A DNA stretch of 33,389 nt from Rhodanobacteraceae bacterium. GTDB lineage: Bacteria > Pseudomonadota > Gammaproteobacteria > Xanthomonadales > Rhodanobacteraceae. Within the stretch, counting starts at the first letter, position 1, and each line of letters begins with the position of its first letter. Made by a program: the position numbers and the translations under genes. Location of the stretch: contig SCQS01000042.1 in assembly GCA_004299705.1 (NCBI GenBank), positions 1-33,389 of the forward strand, written 5' to 3'. Positions 9,495 through 17,955 of the stretch are shown here, in pieces. Under the pieces are notes generated by a model. That model saw nothing but the letters and a program-made list of their open reading frames with translations. It ran no database searches and was not told where the DNA came from.

Positions 9495-10031
9495 CTACTC
9501 CTGCGCGCCGGCCTCGTCCGGAAACAGCACGTCGATGAAACCGAAGCGCGAGAAATCGGTGATGCGCGACGGGTACAGCCGCCCGATCAGGTGATCGCAC
9601 TCATGCTGCACCACGCGTGCGTGGAAACCCTCGGCGGTGCGGTTGATTGGCGTGCCGCTCGGGTCGACGCCCTGATAGCGGATCAGGCTGTGGCGGCTGA
9701 CCACGCCGCGCAGGCCCGGCACCGACAGGCAACCTTCCCAGCCTTCCTCCATGTCCCGCGACAGCGGCGTGACCAGCGGGTTCAAGAGGATCGTGCGCGG
9801 TACTTCCGGCGCGTCGGGATAGCGGTCCGAATGCTCGAACCCGAACACCACCAATTGCAGGTCCACGCCGAGCTGCGGCGCGGCAAGGCCCACGCCATCG
9901 GCGGCCTGCATGGTTTCGAACATGTCGGTGATCAGGTCGTTCAACTCGGCGGTGCCGAACATCGTCGCCGGCACTGGCGGCGCCACGCGCAGCAGGCGCG
10001 GGTCGCCCATTTTCAGGATTTCGCGGATCAT
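9495..10031 (-). CDS. def: Peptide deformylase
   Basis: This metalloenzyme removes the formyl group from the N-terminal methionine of nascent proteins at the ribosome exit. The 178-residue product has all three signature motifs: GVGLAAPQ at 46-53, EGCLSVPG with metal ligand Cys101, and HECDH with ligands His143 and His147 and catalytic Glu144. The start ATG gives the canonical [14 protein letters not shown] beginning. It is the second gene of a minus-strand pair, 22 bases downstream of the glycosyltransferase gene, and converges with valS across the tandem palindromes. It is not next to fmt as in many proteobacteria, so it may be a second def paralogue; this cannot be decided here. Confidence 0.97.
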   Translation of the reverse strand: MIREILKMGDPRLLRVAPPVPATMFGTAELNDLITDMFETMQAADGVGLAAPQLGVDLQLVVFGFEHSDRYPDAPEVPRTILLNPLVTPLSRDMEEGWEGCLSVPGLRGVVSRHSLIRYQGVDPSGTPINRTAEGFHARVVQHECDHLIGRLYPSRITDFSRFGFIDVLFPDEAGAQE

Positions 10032-10053
10032 CGCCAGCTTCCGTGATGAGGTG

Positions 10054-10941
10054 TCAGTGGCGTCCGGCGCGACGCGCAGCTAGCCAAGGCGCCGTGACGA
10101 GAAAATGGGTTGCGATGCCGCACGCCACCAACGTGCGCACCAGCGGCCTGCGCGCGGCCGGGTCGAACTTCCGGAACCAGCGCCACATGCCGCGGTGCTT
10201 ATGGTAGCTGACGAACACCGGGCGATGCGCGCTGGAGCCGCCCTTGGCGTGGCGCACCCGGACGTCGCCCGCCAGCAAGACCTGGTAACCCGCGTCGCGC
10301 GCGCGCCGGCACAGGTCGAGATCCTCGCAATGCAGGAAATAACCCTCGTCGAAACCCCGCAGGCGCTCGAACGCCGCGCGTGGCAGCAGCATCAGTGCGC
10401 CGGAAACGTTCTCGGCTTCGATCACTGCATCGGGAATCGGACCCGGCACATCGACGCCTTCGTAACGTGCATCCTCGGTCTCGCGCTGCGCGCGTCCAGT
10501 CATCTCGTTCAAGGAGCGGCGCAGCAACGGATCGCGCCGGCGCGACGCAGGATCGGGCGTGCCGTCCGCAGTGCAGACCACCGCACCGATCACGCCGGCA
10601 TCAGGGTGCGTGCGGTGGACCTCCAGCATCCGCGCCAGCGTGTCCGGTCCCAGCATGCAATCGGGGTTCAGCACCAGCAACATGTCGCCATGCGCTTCGC
10701 GTGCACCGATGTTCACCGCCGGGCCAAAGCCAAGGTTGGCGCGGTTGTAGATGGCGCGCACCCGACCGTCGTTTTCGTGCGCACGTGCGACGGCCTGCGG
10801 CATGCCGTCACGCGAGCCGTTGTCGACCAGTATCAATTCCACCGGCACGTTCGACGCCAGCGCCCGGGTCACGCACTCGCGCAAGCCGCCGCCGCTGTCG
10901 GCGGCAACGACGATGATGGAAGCAGTCAAGGGCTCGCCCAT
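10054..10941 (-). CDS. Glycosyltransferase family 2 (rhamnosyltransferase-like)
   Basis: A 295-residue GT-A fold glycosyltransferase, probably acting on a cell-surface polysaccharide or glycolipid at the inner face of the membrane. The N-terminus [13 protein letters not shown] leads to the nucleotide-binding [11 protein letters not shown] at about 36-46. [15 protein letters not shown] follows, then the DXD-equivalent LVLNPDCML at about 88-96. The acceptor-side motif is [22 protein letters not shown] (as FDEGYF at about 198 and [13 protein letters not shown] just after), typical of WbbL/RfbF-type rhamnosyltransferases. The C-terminal [13 protein letters not shown] and hydrophobic tail may contact the membrane. 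Substrate cannot be told from sequence. It lies 22 bases upstream of def and may be cotranscribed with it. Confidence 0.9.
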   Translation of the reverse strand: MGEPLTASIIVVAADSGGGLRECVTRALASNVPVELILVDNGSRDGMPQAVARAHENDGRVRAIYNRANLGFGPAVNIGAREAHGDMLLVLNPDCMLGPDTLARMLEVHRTHPDAGVIGAVVCTADGTPDPASRRRDPLLRRSLNEMTGRAQRETEDARYEGVDVPGPIPDAVIEAENVSGALMLLPRAAFERLRGFDEGYFLHCEDLDLCRRARDAGYQVLLAGDVRVRHAKGGSSAHRPVFVSYHKHRGMWRWFRKFDPAARRPLVRTLVACGIATHFLVTAPWLAARRAGRH

Positions 10942-11023
10942 CCGCCCAGTTTAAGCGGCACCGCCCGCACGCGAGGCATGAACGCATGGGCGCCCTGCAC
11001 GGATCGCAGCATTCGATGCCCGA

Positions 11024-11890
11024 TCAGCCCGCGCCGCCGCCCAACTTCGTTTCCAGCACGAAACGCGGGTCGCGGGTGAACGGCTGCCCGTTGTCGGCCA
11101 CGGCATCGCCGCTGCCACCTGCGTGGTCGTGTGCCCACGGGATGTTTTGCACCGGCCCCGGAATATAGGCAGTCCATTGACCGTTACGACGGACGGGCGC
11201 AGCGCAACACGGCCCGAGCGTGTAATTGACCGGCACCTGCACCACCCAGTAGTCCTTGGCGGCGTTCGGGCCTTGGGTCGGAACGCTGAACTGCCACTTT
11301 TGGGCCGCGCGCAACGATGCCTCGGCCAGATCCTCCCGGTAGTGATCCGGCCAGTCGGTTCGGCTGTACAGATTGACCTGGCGCACGGCGGCTTGCGCGA
11401 CATGTCCGTCACGGCCGATCTTGAGCACCAGAAACACCTGGCCGCCGACGTGAGCCTGCGCGGCATCCATCGGATAACTCGGTGATACCCGATGGGCATA
11501 GCGAACTGCCGTTCCCGCAGGACACTCACCGGGGAGATTGCTCCTGGGCCGGGCATCGCAGCCGAACTCGGCACCGGCAACGCGGATGGTCGCGTGGGTT
11601 CGGTCGATCATGTCCGCGACGATGCGCAGCGACATGCCGGCCTTGGCCGTCACGGCCTTGCCGTCGGCCATGATCGGCACGAACTGCCAACCCGACACCG
11701 TGGTCTTGATGATCTGGCGCACCGCCGGCGGCAGCTTGTCCAGGCCCTGCACGGAATAACTTCGCACGCCGCCCTGCGGATTCACGGTAATCGTGCCGGT
11801 GACCAGCATGCTGCCCTCGACCTGCGGTTCCGCCGCCAGCGCGAGCGCCGGGATGGACAGGCTCAACAACCAACAGGCCACGCGTTTCAT
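11024..11890 (-). CDS. Exported protein with TonB C-terminal-like domains
   Basis: A 288-residue protein with a signal peptide (MKRVACWLLSLSIPALALA) and no later membrane helix, so it is probably periplasmic. Residues about 128-225 (SPSYPMDAAQAHVGGQVFLV, ending in RAAQKWQFSVP) look like a TonB C-terminal domain, which in TonB proteins contacts outer-membrane transporters. The first half (GTITVNPQGGVRSYSVQG, then SGWQFVPIMADGKAVTA) resembles a second degenerate copy. It lacks the inner-membrane anchor and Pro-rich spacer of true TonB. Three of its Cys sit in pairs (GCDARP...GECP and PCC), possibly disulfides. GGAGGGG lies just upstream of the ATG. It lies 46 bases beyond the end of gspD on the same strand, so a link to the T2SS is possible but unproven. 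Confidence 0.75.
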   Translation of the reverse strand: MKRVACWLLSLSIPALALAAEPQVEGSMLVTGTITVNPQGGVRSYSVQGLDKLPPAVRQIIKTTVSGWQFVPIMADGKAVTAKAGMSLRIVADMIDRTHATIRVAGAEFGCDARPRSNLPGECPAGTAVRYAHRVSPSYPMDAAQAHVGGQVFLVLKIGRDGHVAQAAVRQVNLYSRTDWPDHYREDLAEASLRAAQKWQFSVPTQGPNAAKDYWVVQVPVNYTLGPCCAAPVRRNGQWTAYIPGPVQNIPWAHDHAGGSGDAVADNGQPFTRDPRFVLETKLGGGAG

Positions 11891-11936
11891 CGCACCCCCT
11901 CCATTGTCGCGTCGTGATGCTACGCCTTGAACGGCG

Positions 11937-14597
11937 TCAGTGCGTGATCAGCATGCCGCTGATATGCAGGCTGCCGGCGATGGCGCTGCGCAGGCGTTCG
12001 GCCGCCTCGCGATTCACCACCGGCCCCGCGAACACGCGCCAGTGCACGCCATCGCTCGCCGTTGCGCTTTGCACGTAGCCGTTGTAGCCGAGTTGTTGCA
12101 GCCGCCCGCGCAGGCCCTGCGCGCTGTTGCGGTCGGCGAACGACGCCACCTGCACGGACCACTGCCCGGTTGGCACAGCAGGCGCGGCGGCGGACGGGTC
12201 GATCGCAGGCTGGGTGACGGCGGGCGTCGGCGTCGAAATGCCTGGCACAGGTGCGGGCGCCGCAACGGGCGCGGCCTCGCCCTTGGGCAGGATCGGCTGC
12301 AGCGACTGGAACTGGGTTTCGTATTCGTCGGTGACGCGCCGCGCGTCTTCCGGATTGCGGATGATGCGCGGCGTGATCAGCACGATCAATTCGGTGCGCG
12401 TCTTGTTGCGGTCGGTGGTGCCGAACAGGCGCCCCAGCACCGGTATGCGGTTGAGAAACGGTACCCCGGTATCGTTATTCGTGTCGGTCTGCTGGATCAA
12501 ACCGCCCAGCAGCACCGTCTGCCCGCTCTGCACCGCGACTTCGGTCGAGAGCGAACGGTTGGCGATGGTGTAGTTGCCGTTCTTGTCCTGGCTGGTCGGA
12601 TTGCTGACGACCTGCTGGATGTCCATGTACACCAGCCCGCCGGGGCTGACGCGCGGTACCACGTCCAGCAACACGCCGGTATCGATGTACTGCACCTGCC
12701 CCGCGTTGTAGGTGCCCGACGGCGAACCCACACCGACGCCCGGCACCAGGTAAGTCTGCACCACCGGAATCTTCTGGCCGACCTTGAAGGTGGTTTCCTG
12801 GTTGTTGAGCACCACTGTGGATGGCGCCGACAGCACCTTGGTGTCGCCCGAGGATTCCAGCGCGCTGATCGCGAACTGCAGCTTGTTGCCCGCGAACGAA
12901 TAGAACAGCGCGGGCGGATTGGCAACGTTGTAGTTGACCCCGCCCGAACCCAGCGCGCCCTGGTGGCGGCGGTAGTCCTGGTTGGTGTTGGGCGGCGAAC
13001 CCGGCTCGGTTCCGATCAAGCCGCCGAGGTAATACTGCACGCCGAACTGGAATGCGCCCTGCAGCGTCACTTCCAGCACCTTGGTTTCGATCTGCACCTG
13101 CAGCGGTTTCTCGTCAAGGCGTTCGATCACCGGCAGCAATTTTTCCCATTGCCCGGGCGTCGCGCGGATCAGCAACTGGTTGTTCTCGTTGACCGCGGCG
13201 ATGCGCACGCCCTCGCTGGTGGTAAAGGCAACGTTGGCCTGCCCGGACTGTTGCTGGCGGCGACTCTGGGTGGCACCGGAAACCATCCCCGAACCCGCGC
13301 CGCCAGCGCCGCCGAATTCATCGCTGCCGCTGCCGCCCAGGCCACCCGAGAAGGTGTTGTCCTGGCTGAAGCTGCCGAAACCCTGCTGCGCACCGAGGCT
13401 GCCGGGCGCGGCCTGCTCCAGCGGCGAGAAGCCCGGCGCCACCGCGCCCGTGGGGGTCGGCTGGTTGCCGGTGCTGTTGCCGAACAATTCGTTGAGGTGC
13501 TTGGCGAGATCGGACGCCTTCACATTGAGCACGTTGTAGACGTACAACCCGGACGCGTTGCCGGCGCCGTTGTCGATGGTGGTGACCAGCCGGCGCACCT
13601 CGTCGAGGTACGCGGGTTGCGGCGTGATCACGACCAGCGAGTTGCTGTGCTGCAGCGGGATCAGCCGCACCATGCTGGACATGTTCGCCGGCAGCGACTC
13701 GCCCGACGCCTGCGAACGCGAGGCTCCGTTCGTCGTCGGCAACGCTCCGCCGCCCTGCTCGCTGAACAGGTTGCGCAGTTGGCCGACCAGGTCGTCCGCC
13801 TGCACGTGCTGCAGCGGAATCACCGCCACCGACATCCCGCGCAACCAGTCCACATCAAAGGTGCGGATGATGCGCTGGTAGTTGGCCAATTCCGCCGGCG
13901 TGCCCCCCATCACCAGCAGGTTGCGCAACGGATCGACCAGCAGGAAGGCCTTGGGGTCGGCGAACGGCTTCAGCAGTTTCTGCATCGCCTCGGCCGACAC
14001 GTAGTGCAACGGAAACAGCCGCGCTGCGTAACCCGAGCCCGGCGACACCGCGCTTAAGCCCGGCACCAAGTTACCCGGCGCGGCCTGGTCCACCGGCACC
14101 ACCAGATATTGTCCGTTCTGGTGCACCAGCGCGTTGCCGGTCCACGACAGCAGCATCTGCAGGATCGGCAGCACCTCGGCCTGGGTCACCGGCTGCGACG
14201 TCGCGAAAGTCACCGTGCCCTTGACGTCGGGTGCGATCGAGTAATTGGTGTGCAGCACGTCGCCCAGGATCGCCTTGACCGCGGCCTGCACCGGCTGGTT
14301 GTCGAAATTGAAGGTGATGGTGCCGCCTTCGTTGGCGACGTGGCCCGACCGGCCACCCGCGGCCGTGGGGTTGATGAACACTCCGGTTCCGTACTGTTGC
14401 TGCGGCGCGTTGTTGGCCGCAAGCGGCTGGGTTTGCTGCCCGGTTTCGACATTCAGCGGCTCGGGCACCGGTTTGTGGGTGCCGGCGATCGCCTCGCGCT
14501 GCAGGCTGTAGTCGTGATCCTGCCGAATCTGTGGCGCGCAACCGGCCAGCACCGCGACAGCGCATACGATCCCAAGCGTGGCTAACTTCTTGTACAC
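11937..14597 (-). CDS. gspD: Type II secretion system secretin GspD (XpsD) with C-terminal SPOR domain
   Basis: This is the outer-membrane secretin channel of the T2SS. The GTG at 14597 is preferred because GGAGAG lies 6 bases upstream and it gives a clean lipoprotein signal, MYKKLATLGIVCAVAVLAGC, with lipobox LAGC and Cys20. A longer frame to 14654 would bury this signal. Order in the 886 residues: an N0 domain (FNFDNQPVQAAVKAILGDVL) at about 90-165, three N1-N3 modules with a Gly/Ser/Gln-rich insertion near 400-470, the secretin domain with VPFLNRIPVLGRLFG and TELIVLITPRII, and a Pro/Ala/Val linker. The last 75 residues are a SPOR domain (GQWSVQVASFADRNSAQGLR through RVFAGPVVNREAAERLRSAI). 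The fusion is unusual. Last gene of the operon. Confidence 0.95.
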   Translation of the reverse strand: MYKKLATLGIVCAVAVLAGCAPQIRQDHDYSLQREAIAGTHKPVPEPLNVETGQQTQPLAANNAPQQQYGTGVFINPTAAGGRSGHVANEGGTITFNFDNQPVQAAVKAILGDVLHTNYSIAPDVKGTVTFATSQPVTQAEVLPILQMLLSWTGNALVHQNGQYLVVPVDQAAPGNLVPGLSAVSPGSGYAARLFPLHYVSAEAMQKLLKPFADPKAFLLVDPLRNLLVMGGTPAELANYQRIIRTFDVDWLRGMSVAVIPLQHVQADDLVGQLRNLFSEQGGGALPTTNGASRSQASGESLPANMSSMVRLIPLQHSNSLVVITPQPAYLDEVRRLVTTIDNGAGNASGLYVYNVLNVKASDLAKHLNELFGNSTGNQPTPTGAVAPGFSPLEQAAPGSLGAQQGFGSFSQDNTFSGGLGGSGSDEFGGAGGAGSGMVSGATQSRRQQQSGQANVAFTTSEGVRIAAVNENNQLLIRATPGQWEKLLPVIERLDEKPLQVQIETKVLEVTLQGAFQFGVQYYLGGLIGTEPGSPPNTNQDYRRHQGALGSGGVNYNVANPPALFYSFAGNKLQFAISALESSGDTKVLSAPSTVVLNNQETTFKVGQKIPVVQTYLVPGVGVGSPSGTYNAGQVQYIDTGVLLDVVPRVSPGGLVYMDIQQVVSNPTSQDKNGNYTIANRSLSTEVAVQSGQTVLLGGLIQQTDTNNDTGVPFLNRIPVLGRLFGTTDRNKTRTELIVLITPRIIRNPEDARRVTDEYETQFQSLQPILPKGEAAPVAAPAPVPGISTPTPAVTQPAIDPSAAAPAVPTGQWSVQVASFADRNSAQGLRGRLQQLGYNGYVQSATASDGVHWRVFAGPVVNREAAERLRSAIAGSLHISGMLITH

Positions 14598-14650
14598 GTG
14601 CCGCTCTCCAGACCAATGCACCGCAGGAATCCCCTTCACTCGGGTGAGAG

Positions 14651-15328
14651 TCACCCGCCGCCGTCGCGCTGCCGTGCAGCCCGGCGTCGTTCGGCTTCGA
14701 TCCGCGCCTTGAGCTCCCTGGCGCGCGCCTCGGCCGAGGCCTGCCCCGACCCGGGCATGGGCACCTGCCGCTCCGAACCACCCTCCCCTTGGCGCGAAAC
14801 CATACCAGAAGCGCCTTGTCCCGCGTCATTCTGCGTGGTTTCACCCGCCGTCGGCGACGGCCCCGGTATCAGTTGCAACTGCAGGCGCGACCCCGAGGAT
14901 TCCACCACCGCGCTGCGCGGATGCAGCTCCACCAGGGTCGGGCCCTCGCGCGAGGGCCGGCCCTCGATCACCCGGTAATCCTTGTGAGTGGTCTTGTCGT
15001 GCAGGATCGCCATCTTGAGGTTGGGCAGCATGATCACGCCGGTCAATTCCAGGTCGCCGCTGGCTGCGCCCTCGCCGCCCGCGACCGGTTCCGGCGTGCG
15101 GGTGGGACTGAACAATGGCCGCTGCCACACTTCGGCAAACTGCTCCAGCGGCGGCACCGTGGGCGCCGGCAGCGTGGAGCCGACTGGTGGCAGGTGCGGC
15201 GGCGCGGCATCGTCGTGCCAATGCGCACCGCGCCCGAGGCCCGACCACAGCGCGATCAACACCAGCGCCAGCAGCGCGGCGAGGATGCCCAGCGATGGCG
15301 TCAGGCGGCGGCGGTCGGCGGCATTCAT
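14651..15328 (-). CDS. gspN: Type II secretion system protein N (XpsN, GspC-like)
   Basis: A 225-residue bitopic inner-membrane protein. After a short basic N-terminus there is one membrane helix (LGILAALLALVLIALWSG, about 13-30). A Pro-rich spacer and a small periplasmic domain resembling the homology region of GspC follow, with LFSPTRTPEPV, then GDLELTGVIMLPNLKMAILHD and YRVIEGR. The C-terminal third is Gly/Ser-rich, then a charged helix ending RRAARQRDGGG. In Xanthomonas, XpsN takes the GspC role, linking the L-M platform to the secretin; this is family knowledge. It overlaps gspM by ATGA and ends 53 bases before gspD. Confidence 0.88.
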   Translation of the reverse strand: MNAADRRRLTPSLGILAALLALVLIALWSGLGRGAHWHDDAAPPHLPPVGSTLPAPTVPPLEQFAEVWQRPLFSPTRTPEPVAGGEGAASGDLELTGVIMLPNLKMAILHDKTTHKDYRVIEGRPSREGPTLVELHPRSAVVESSGSRLQLQLIPGPSPTAGETTQNDAGQGASGMVSRQGEGGSERQVPMPGSGQASAEARARELKARIEAERRRAARQRDGGG

Positions 15329-15912
15329 TGAACCGCGCCCGTGGGCCGCAGGTAGCCCGACAAGGTCAGTTGTGCCTGCAGCCGCCCGGTCGGCGAGCGC
15401 GCCAGGGTCAGGTCGTCGACGAACAGGTACGGCAGGCCGCGATCGAAATCGTGCAGCACCGCCGCCAGCGGCTGCACGCCGCAATCCAGCGTGATGCTGA
15501 CGCTGACCCGGCGGAACGGCGCGTTGCCGTTGTCCTGTTCGATCGGCATCTTCGCGGGCATGCTGCAGCCGCCGCCTTCCTGCGCGTGCGCCGCCACCAC
15601 GTCGGTGGCACGCTGGATCAGGTCGGCCGATGCGGTGCTGGGATCGCTGGCCGACAGGAATGCGCCCACCGTGGCACCGCCGCGCTCGAGTTCGGCCACG
15701 CGTTTTTTCAGCAGTGGTTGTTCGGCGATCGCCGCCGCGTACTTGGCGTGGATTTGCTGCAGATCGTGCATCTGGCTGTCGACGCTCAGCAGCGGCGCGA
15801 CGAACCACCAGTGCAGCAGCAGGAAGTAGGCGATCACCAGCGCAAGCAGTGCCAGCGCGATCGCGGCGATGCGCGACTGCAACGGCGTGAGGCGACTGGC
15901 GTCAATGCGCAT
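15325..15912 (-). CDS. gspM: Type II secretion system protein M
   Basis: A 195-residue inner-membrane platform protein that pairs with GspL. It has a short cytoplasmic N-terminus (MRIDASRLTPLQSRI), one membrane helix at about 14-34 (AAIALALLALVIAYFLLLHWW), a coiled-coil stretch and a PilO/GspM-like ferredoxin-fold periplasmic domain ending in a conserved-looking LTLSGYLRPTG. It overlaps the gspL end by 11 bases and the gspN start by ATGA. Two Cys (in GGGCSMP and LDCGV) may form a disulfide in the periplasm; that is inference. Confidence 0.9.
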   Translation of the reverse strand: MRIDASRLTPLQSRIAAIALALLALVIAYFLLLHWWFVAPLLSVDSQMHDLQQIHAKYAAAIAEQPLLKKRVAELERGGATVGAFLSASDPSTASADLIQRATDVVAAHAQEGGGCSMPAKMPIEQDNGNAPFRRVSVSITLDCGVQPLAAVLHDFDRGLPYLFVDDLTLARSPTGRLQAQLTLSGYLRPTGAVQ

Positions 15913-17032
15913 TGGCCGGCTTCCCTTGCTGCTTGACGCGCGCCACCAGTTCGAAGCGTTCCTTGCCGGTCGCGGGATCGGGCTGGATCACGCCCTGCAA
16001 TTTCGGTTCCGCGAACAACTTCGAGTTGCCCAGCGTCTCGACCAGCGCCGCGGCATGCGCCGCCTCGCCCTTGATGTCGAGTCCGCCCGAATTGTCCAGC
16101 GTCATCGCGTCCAGCCACGCACTCGACGGCAAACGCCGGGTCAAGTCATCCAGCAGCGCGAGCGGCGGCGGGTTCTCGGCCTTGCGCTTGACCAGGAACC
16201 GCGACGCGGCCACCGCTGCCGTCAGCTGCGCGCGCAGGTGTTCCGACTGGGTCGCCTGCGCGCGCATCGCGTCCACTTCGCTCTGCATCTGCGCGAGCGC
16301 GGCGCGCCGGTTGCCCAGCCACTGCGCCAGCACCAGCACCACCAGCACCACGCAAGCCGCTGCCAGCATCCAGTTGAAGCGTTGCCGCCTGTCCACGCGC
16401 CGCGGCCGGCGCCCCGGCGGCAACAGGTCGACGCCGGCCAACCCGCCATCGGCTTTCTGCACGTCCACGGCATCGGGGTGCGCACCGGCAACCGCCAGCC
16501 TTTCCAGCATCGGGTCCAGCTCGGCCCTGGGCGCGGCATACAAGTCCAGCGCCACTTGTCCGGGCGGGGCGGGATCGGCGCTGACCCGCACGTCGTAATA
16601 CAACTGGTCGGGCTTGAACGGTGTCTGCCGGTCCAGCTCGTAACCGACCACCTTGCGCGGATCGGTCGCGGCGGCCAGCGGCATCACCAGCCGCCGTTGC
16701 AGCACCGAGCCCGCCGCCACGATCAGCACCAGGCGGCGATCGTCGGGATCGCTGCCCGCGCAAGCCTTGGCGAAGGTCGCGCGTTGCACCTCGGCGGGCA
16801 GTTCCGGCGGAATGGTCGCCAGCACCGCACCGGTGCGCACGCGTTTCGCACCCAGCGCGTTCGCGTTCACGCTGAGCCACAGCACGTCCGGCCCGCGCTG
16901 CAGCCACGCGCGCATGCGGATCGGCAGCAGCGCGCTCAACTCGCCACCCCACCAACGCAGGAAACCCGGCAGCGGCGAGCGCGACCACGCCAGCTTCATG
17001 CGTTCAACGGATTGTGCACTCGCGATGGGCAT
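15902..17032 (-). CDS. gspL: Type II secretion system protein L (PilN-like)
   Basis: A 376-residue inner-membrane platform protein that recruits the GspE ATPase through its cytoplasmic actin-like domain. The cytoplasmic part runs to about residue 225 and contains KVVGYELDRQTPFKPDQLYY, a signature also seen in PilM/GspL proteins. One membrane helix follows (WMLAAACVVLVVLVLAQWLG), then a coiled coil and a PilN-type periplasmic domain with LLDDLTRRLPSSAWLDAMT. The ATG at 17032 gives MPIASAQSVERMKLAW, 11 bases after the gspK stop; a longer frame to 17911 only shadows gspK. It overlaps gspM by 11 bases. Confidence 0.92.
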   Translation of the reverse strand: MPIASAQSVERMKLAWSRSPLPGFLRWWGGELSALLPIRMRAWLQRGPDVLWLSVNANALGAKRVRTGAVLATIPPELPAEVQRATFAKACAGSDPDDRRLVLIVAAGSVLQRRLVMPLAAATDPRKVVGYELDRQTPFKPDQLYYDVRVSADPAPPGQVALDLYAAPRAELDPMLERLAVAGAHPDAVDVQKADGGLAGVDLLPPGRRPRRVDRRQRFNWMLAAACVVLVVLVLAQWLGNRRAALAQMQSEVDAMRAQATQSEHLRAQLTAAVAASRFLVKRKAENPPPLALLDDLTRRLPSSAWLDAMTLDNSGGLDIKGEAAHAAALVETLGNSKLFAEPKLQGVIQPDPATGKERFELVARVKQQGKPANAH

Positions 17033-17043
17033 GACGGGTCGGT

Positions 17044-17955
17044 TCAGGGCGCGGAAGTGGTGAAATCGCCGCGCCAGTCGAGCACTTTGTACGGGCGCGC
17101 GCGGCCTCCCGTCAACGCCAGCCGCAAGGTGGCGTCCAGACCGGCCCGGGTGCCATCGGGCATTTCGGCCACGCTGAAGACCCGTTCGACCACCCCGCCG
17201 TAGCCCGCGACCAAGGGGCCGTTGGCCACCGCGCCGAAGGCCTGGCCGTTGCCGGCGCCGCGCTGCGCGGGACTGTGGCGACGTTGCTGTACCAAAGTCT
17301 CGGCTTGGCGCGCATCGATCCCGCGCAGCGAGGCCAATACCAACGGGCCCGCGTACGAGGCATCCGGGAAGTTGCGCCCCGAGTACACCGTCACCGCCCG
17401 CTCGATCCGGTCGTACAGCGCCGCGTTCATGCCGGGCAGGCGCGCCAACTGGTCGATGCTGCGAAACGGCCCGCGCACCTGCGCCGCACCCCGCCCCGCG
17501 GACAAGCGACCGGCCAGCAGACGTGATCCGAAGTTCGCGCCCGGCGCGCCGCCGCGCCATGCCGAGATGGTGTCCGCCATTTGCGCGGCACCGGATGCAT
17601 CCACACCGGCAACTTGGAACAGGCTCCGCAGCAGTTCGGGCGAGGCTGCGTTGAGGTCGACCATGCCATTCACGTCGATCACCGCGACGGTCACCTTCGC
17701 GCCGTCGAAGGCGAAGCTGTACGGGCGGCCATCCGGCACCCACTGCTGCGCGATGGTCGGCGCGCGCAAGCCCGCCACCGCGTGCGCAAGCCCGGCCTCG
17801 GCGGCCAGCTCGGCGCGCACCCGTTGCGCGCCGTACAGCGCGGCTTCGCTGTGGCTGCGCGACGCCGCCGCGACTCCCATAAGTAGCGCCGCGAGCAACA
17901 CCGTCACCCACAGCACCAGCAGCAACGCCGCGCCATTTTGCCTCCGCCGCCTCAT
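17044..17955 (-). CDS. gspK: Type II secretion minor pseudopilin GspK
   Basis: GspK is the large minor pseudopilin thought to cap the pseudopilus tip with GspI and GspJ. The 303-residue protein has a short leader, MRRRRQNG, cleaved before AALLLVLWVTVLLAALLMG. As usual for GspK it lacks the Glu at mature position 5. A large alpha-helical insert follows, with the DVNGMVDLNAASPELLRSL segment and a helix-hairpin-helix-like region. The ATG overlaps the gspJ stop (ATGA). Unlike G, H, I and J, this leader carries no repeat DNA, which makes it an internal control for the leader insertions. Confidence 0.93.
   Translation of the reverse strand: MRRRRQNGAALLLVLWVTVLLAALLMGVAAASRSHSEAALYGAQRVRAELAAEAGLAHAVAGLRAPTIAQQWVPDGRPYSFAFDGAKVTVAVIDVNGMVDLNAASPELLRSLFQVAGVDASGAAQMADTISAWRGGAPGANFGSRLLAGRLSAGRGAAQVRGPFRSIDQLARLPGMNAALYDRIERAVTVYSGRNFPDASYAGPLVLASLRGIDARQAETLVQQRRHSPAQRGAGNGQAFGAVANGPLVAGYGGVVERVFSVAEMPDGTRAGLDATLRLALTGGRARPYKVLDWRGDFTTSAP

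Noticed and set aside
11940-14057. A 705-codon open frame on the + strand opposite gspD
   Set aside because: Antisense shadow of the secretin gene; Arg/His/Gln-rich low-complexity translation without motifs.
15902-17911. Upstream extension of gspL to 669 codons
   Set aside because: The extra part is gspK in another frame; ATG 17032 follows the gspK stop by 11 bases and gives a normal GspL.
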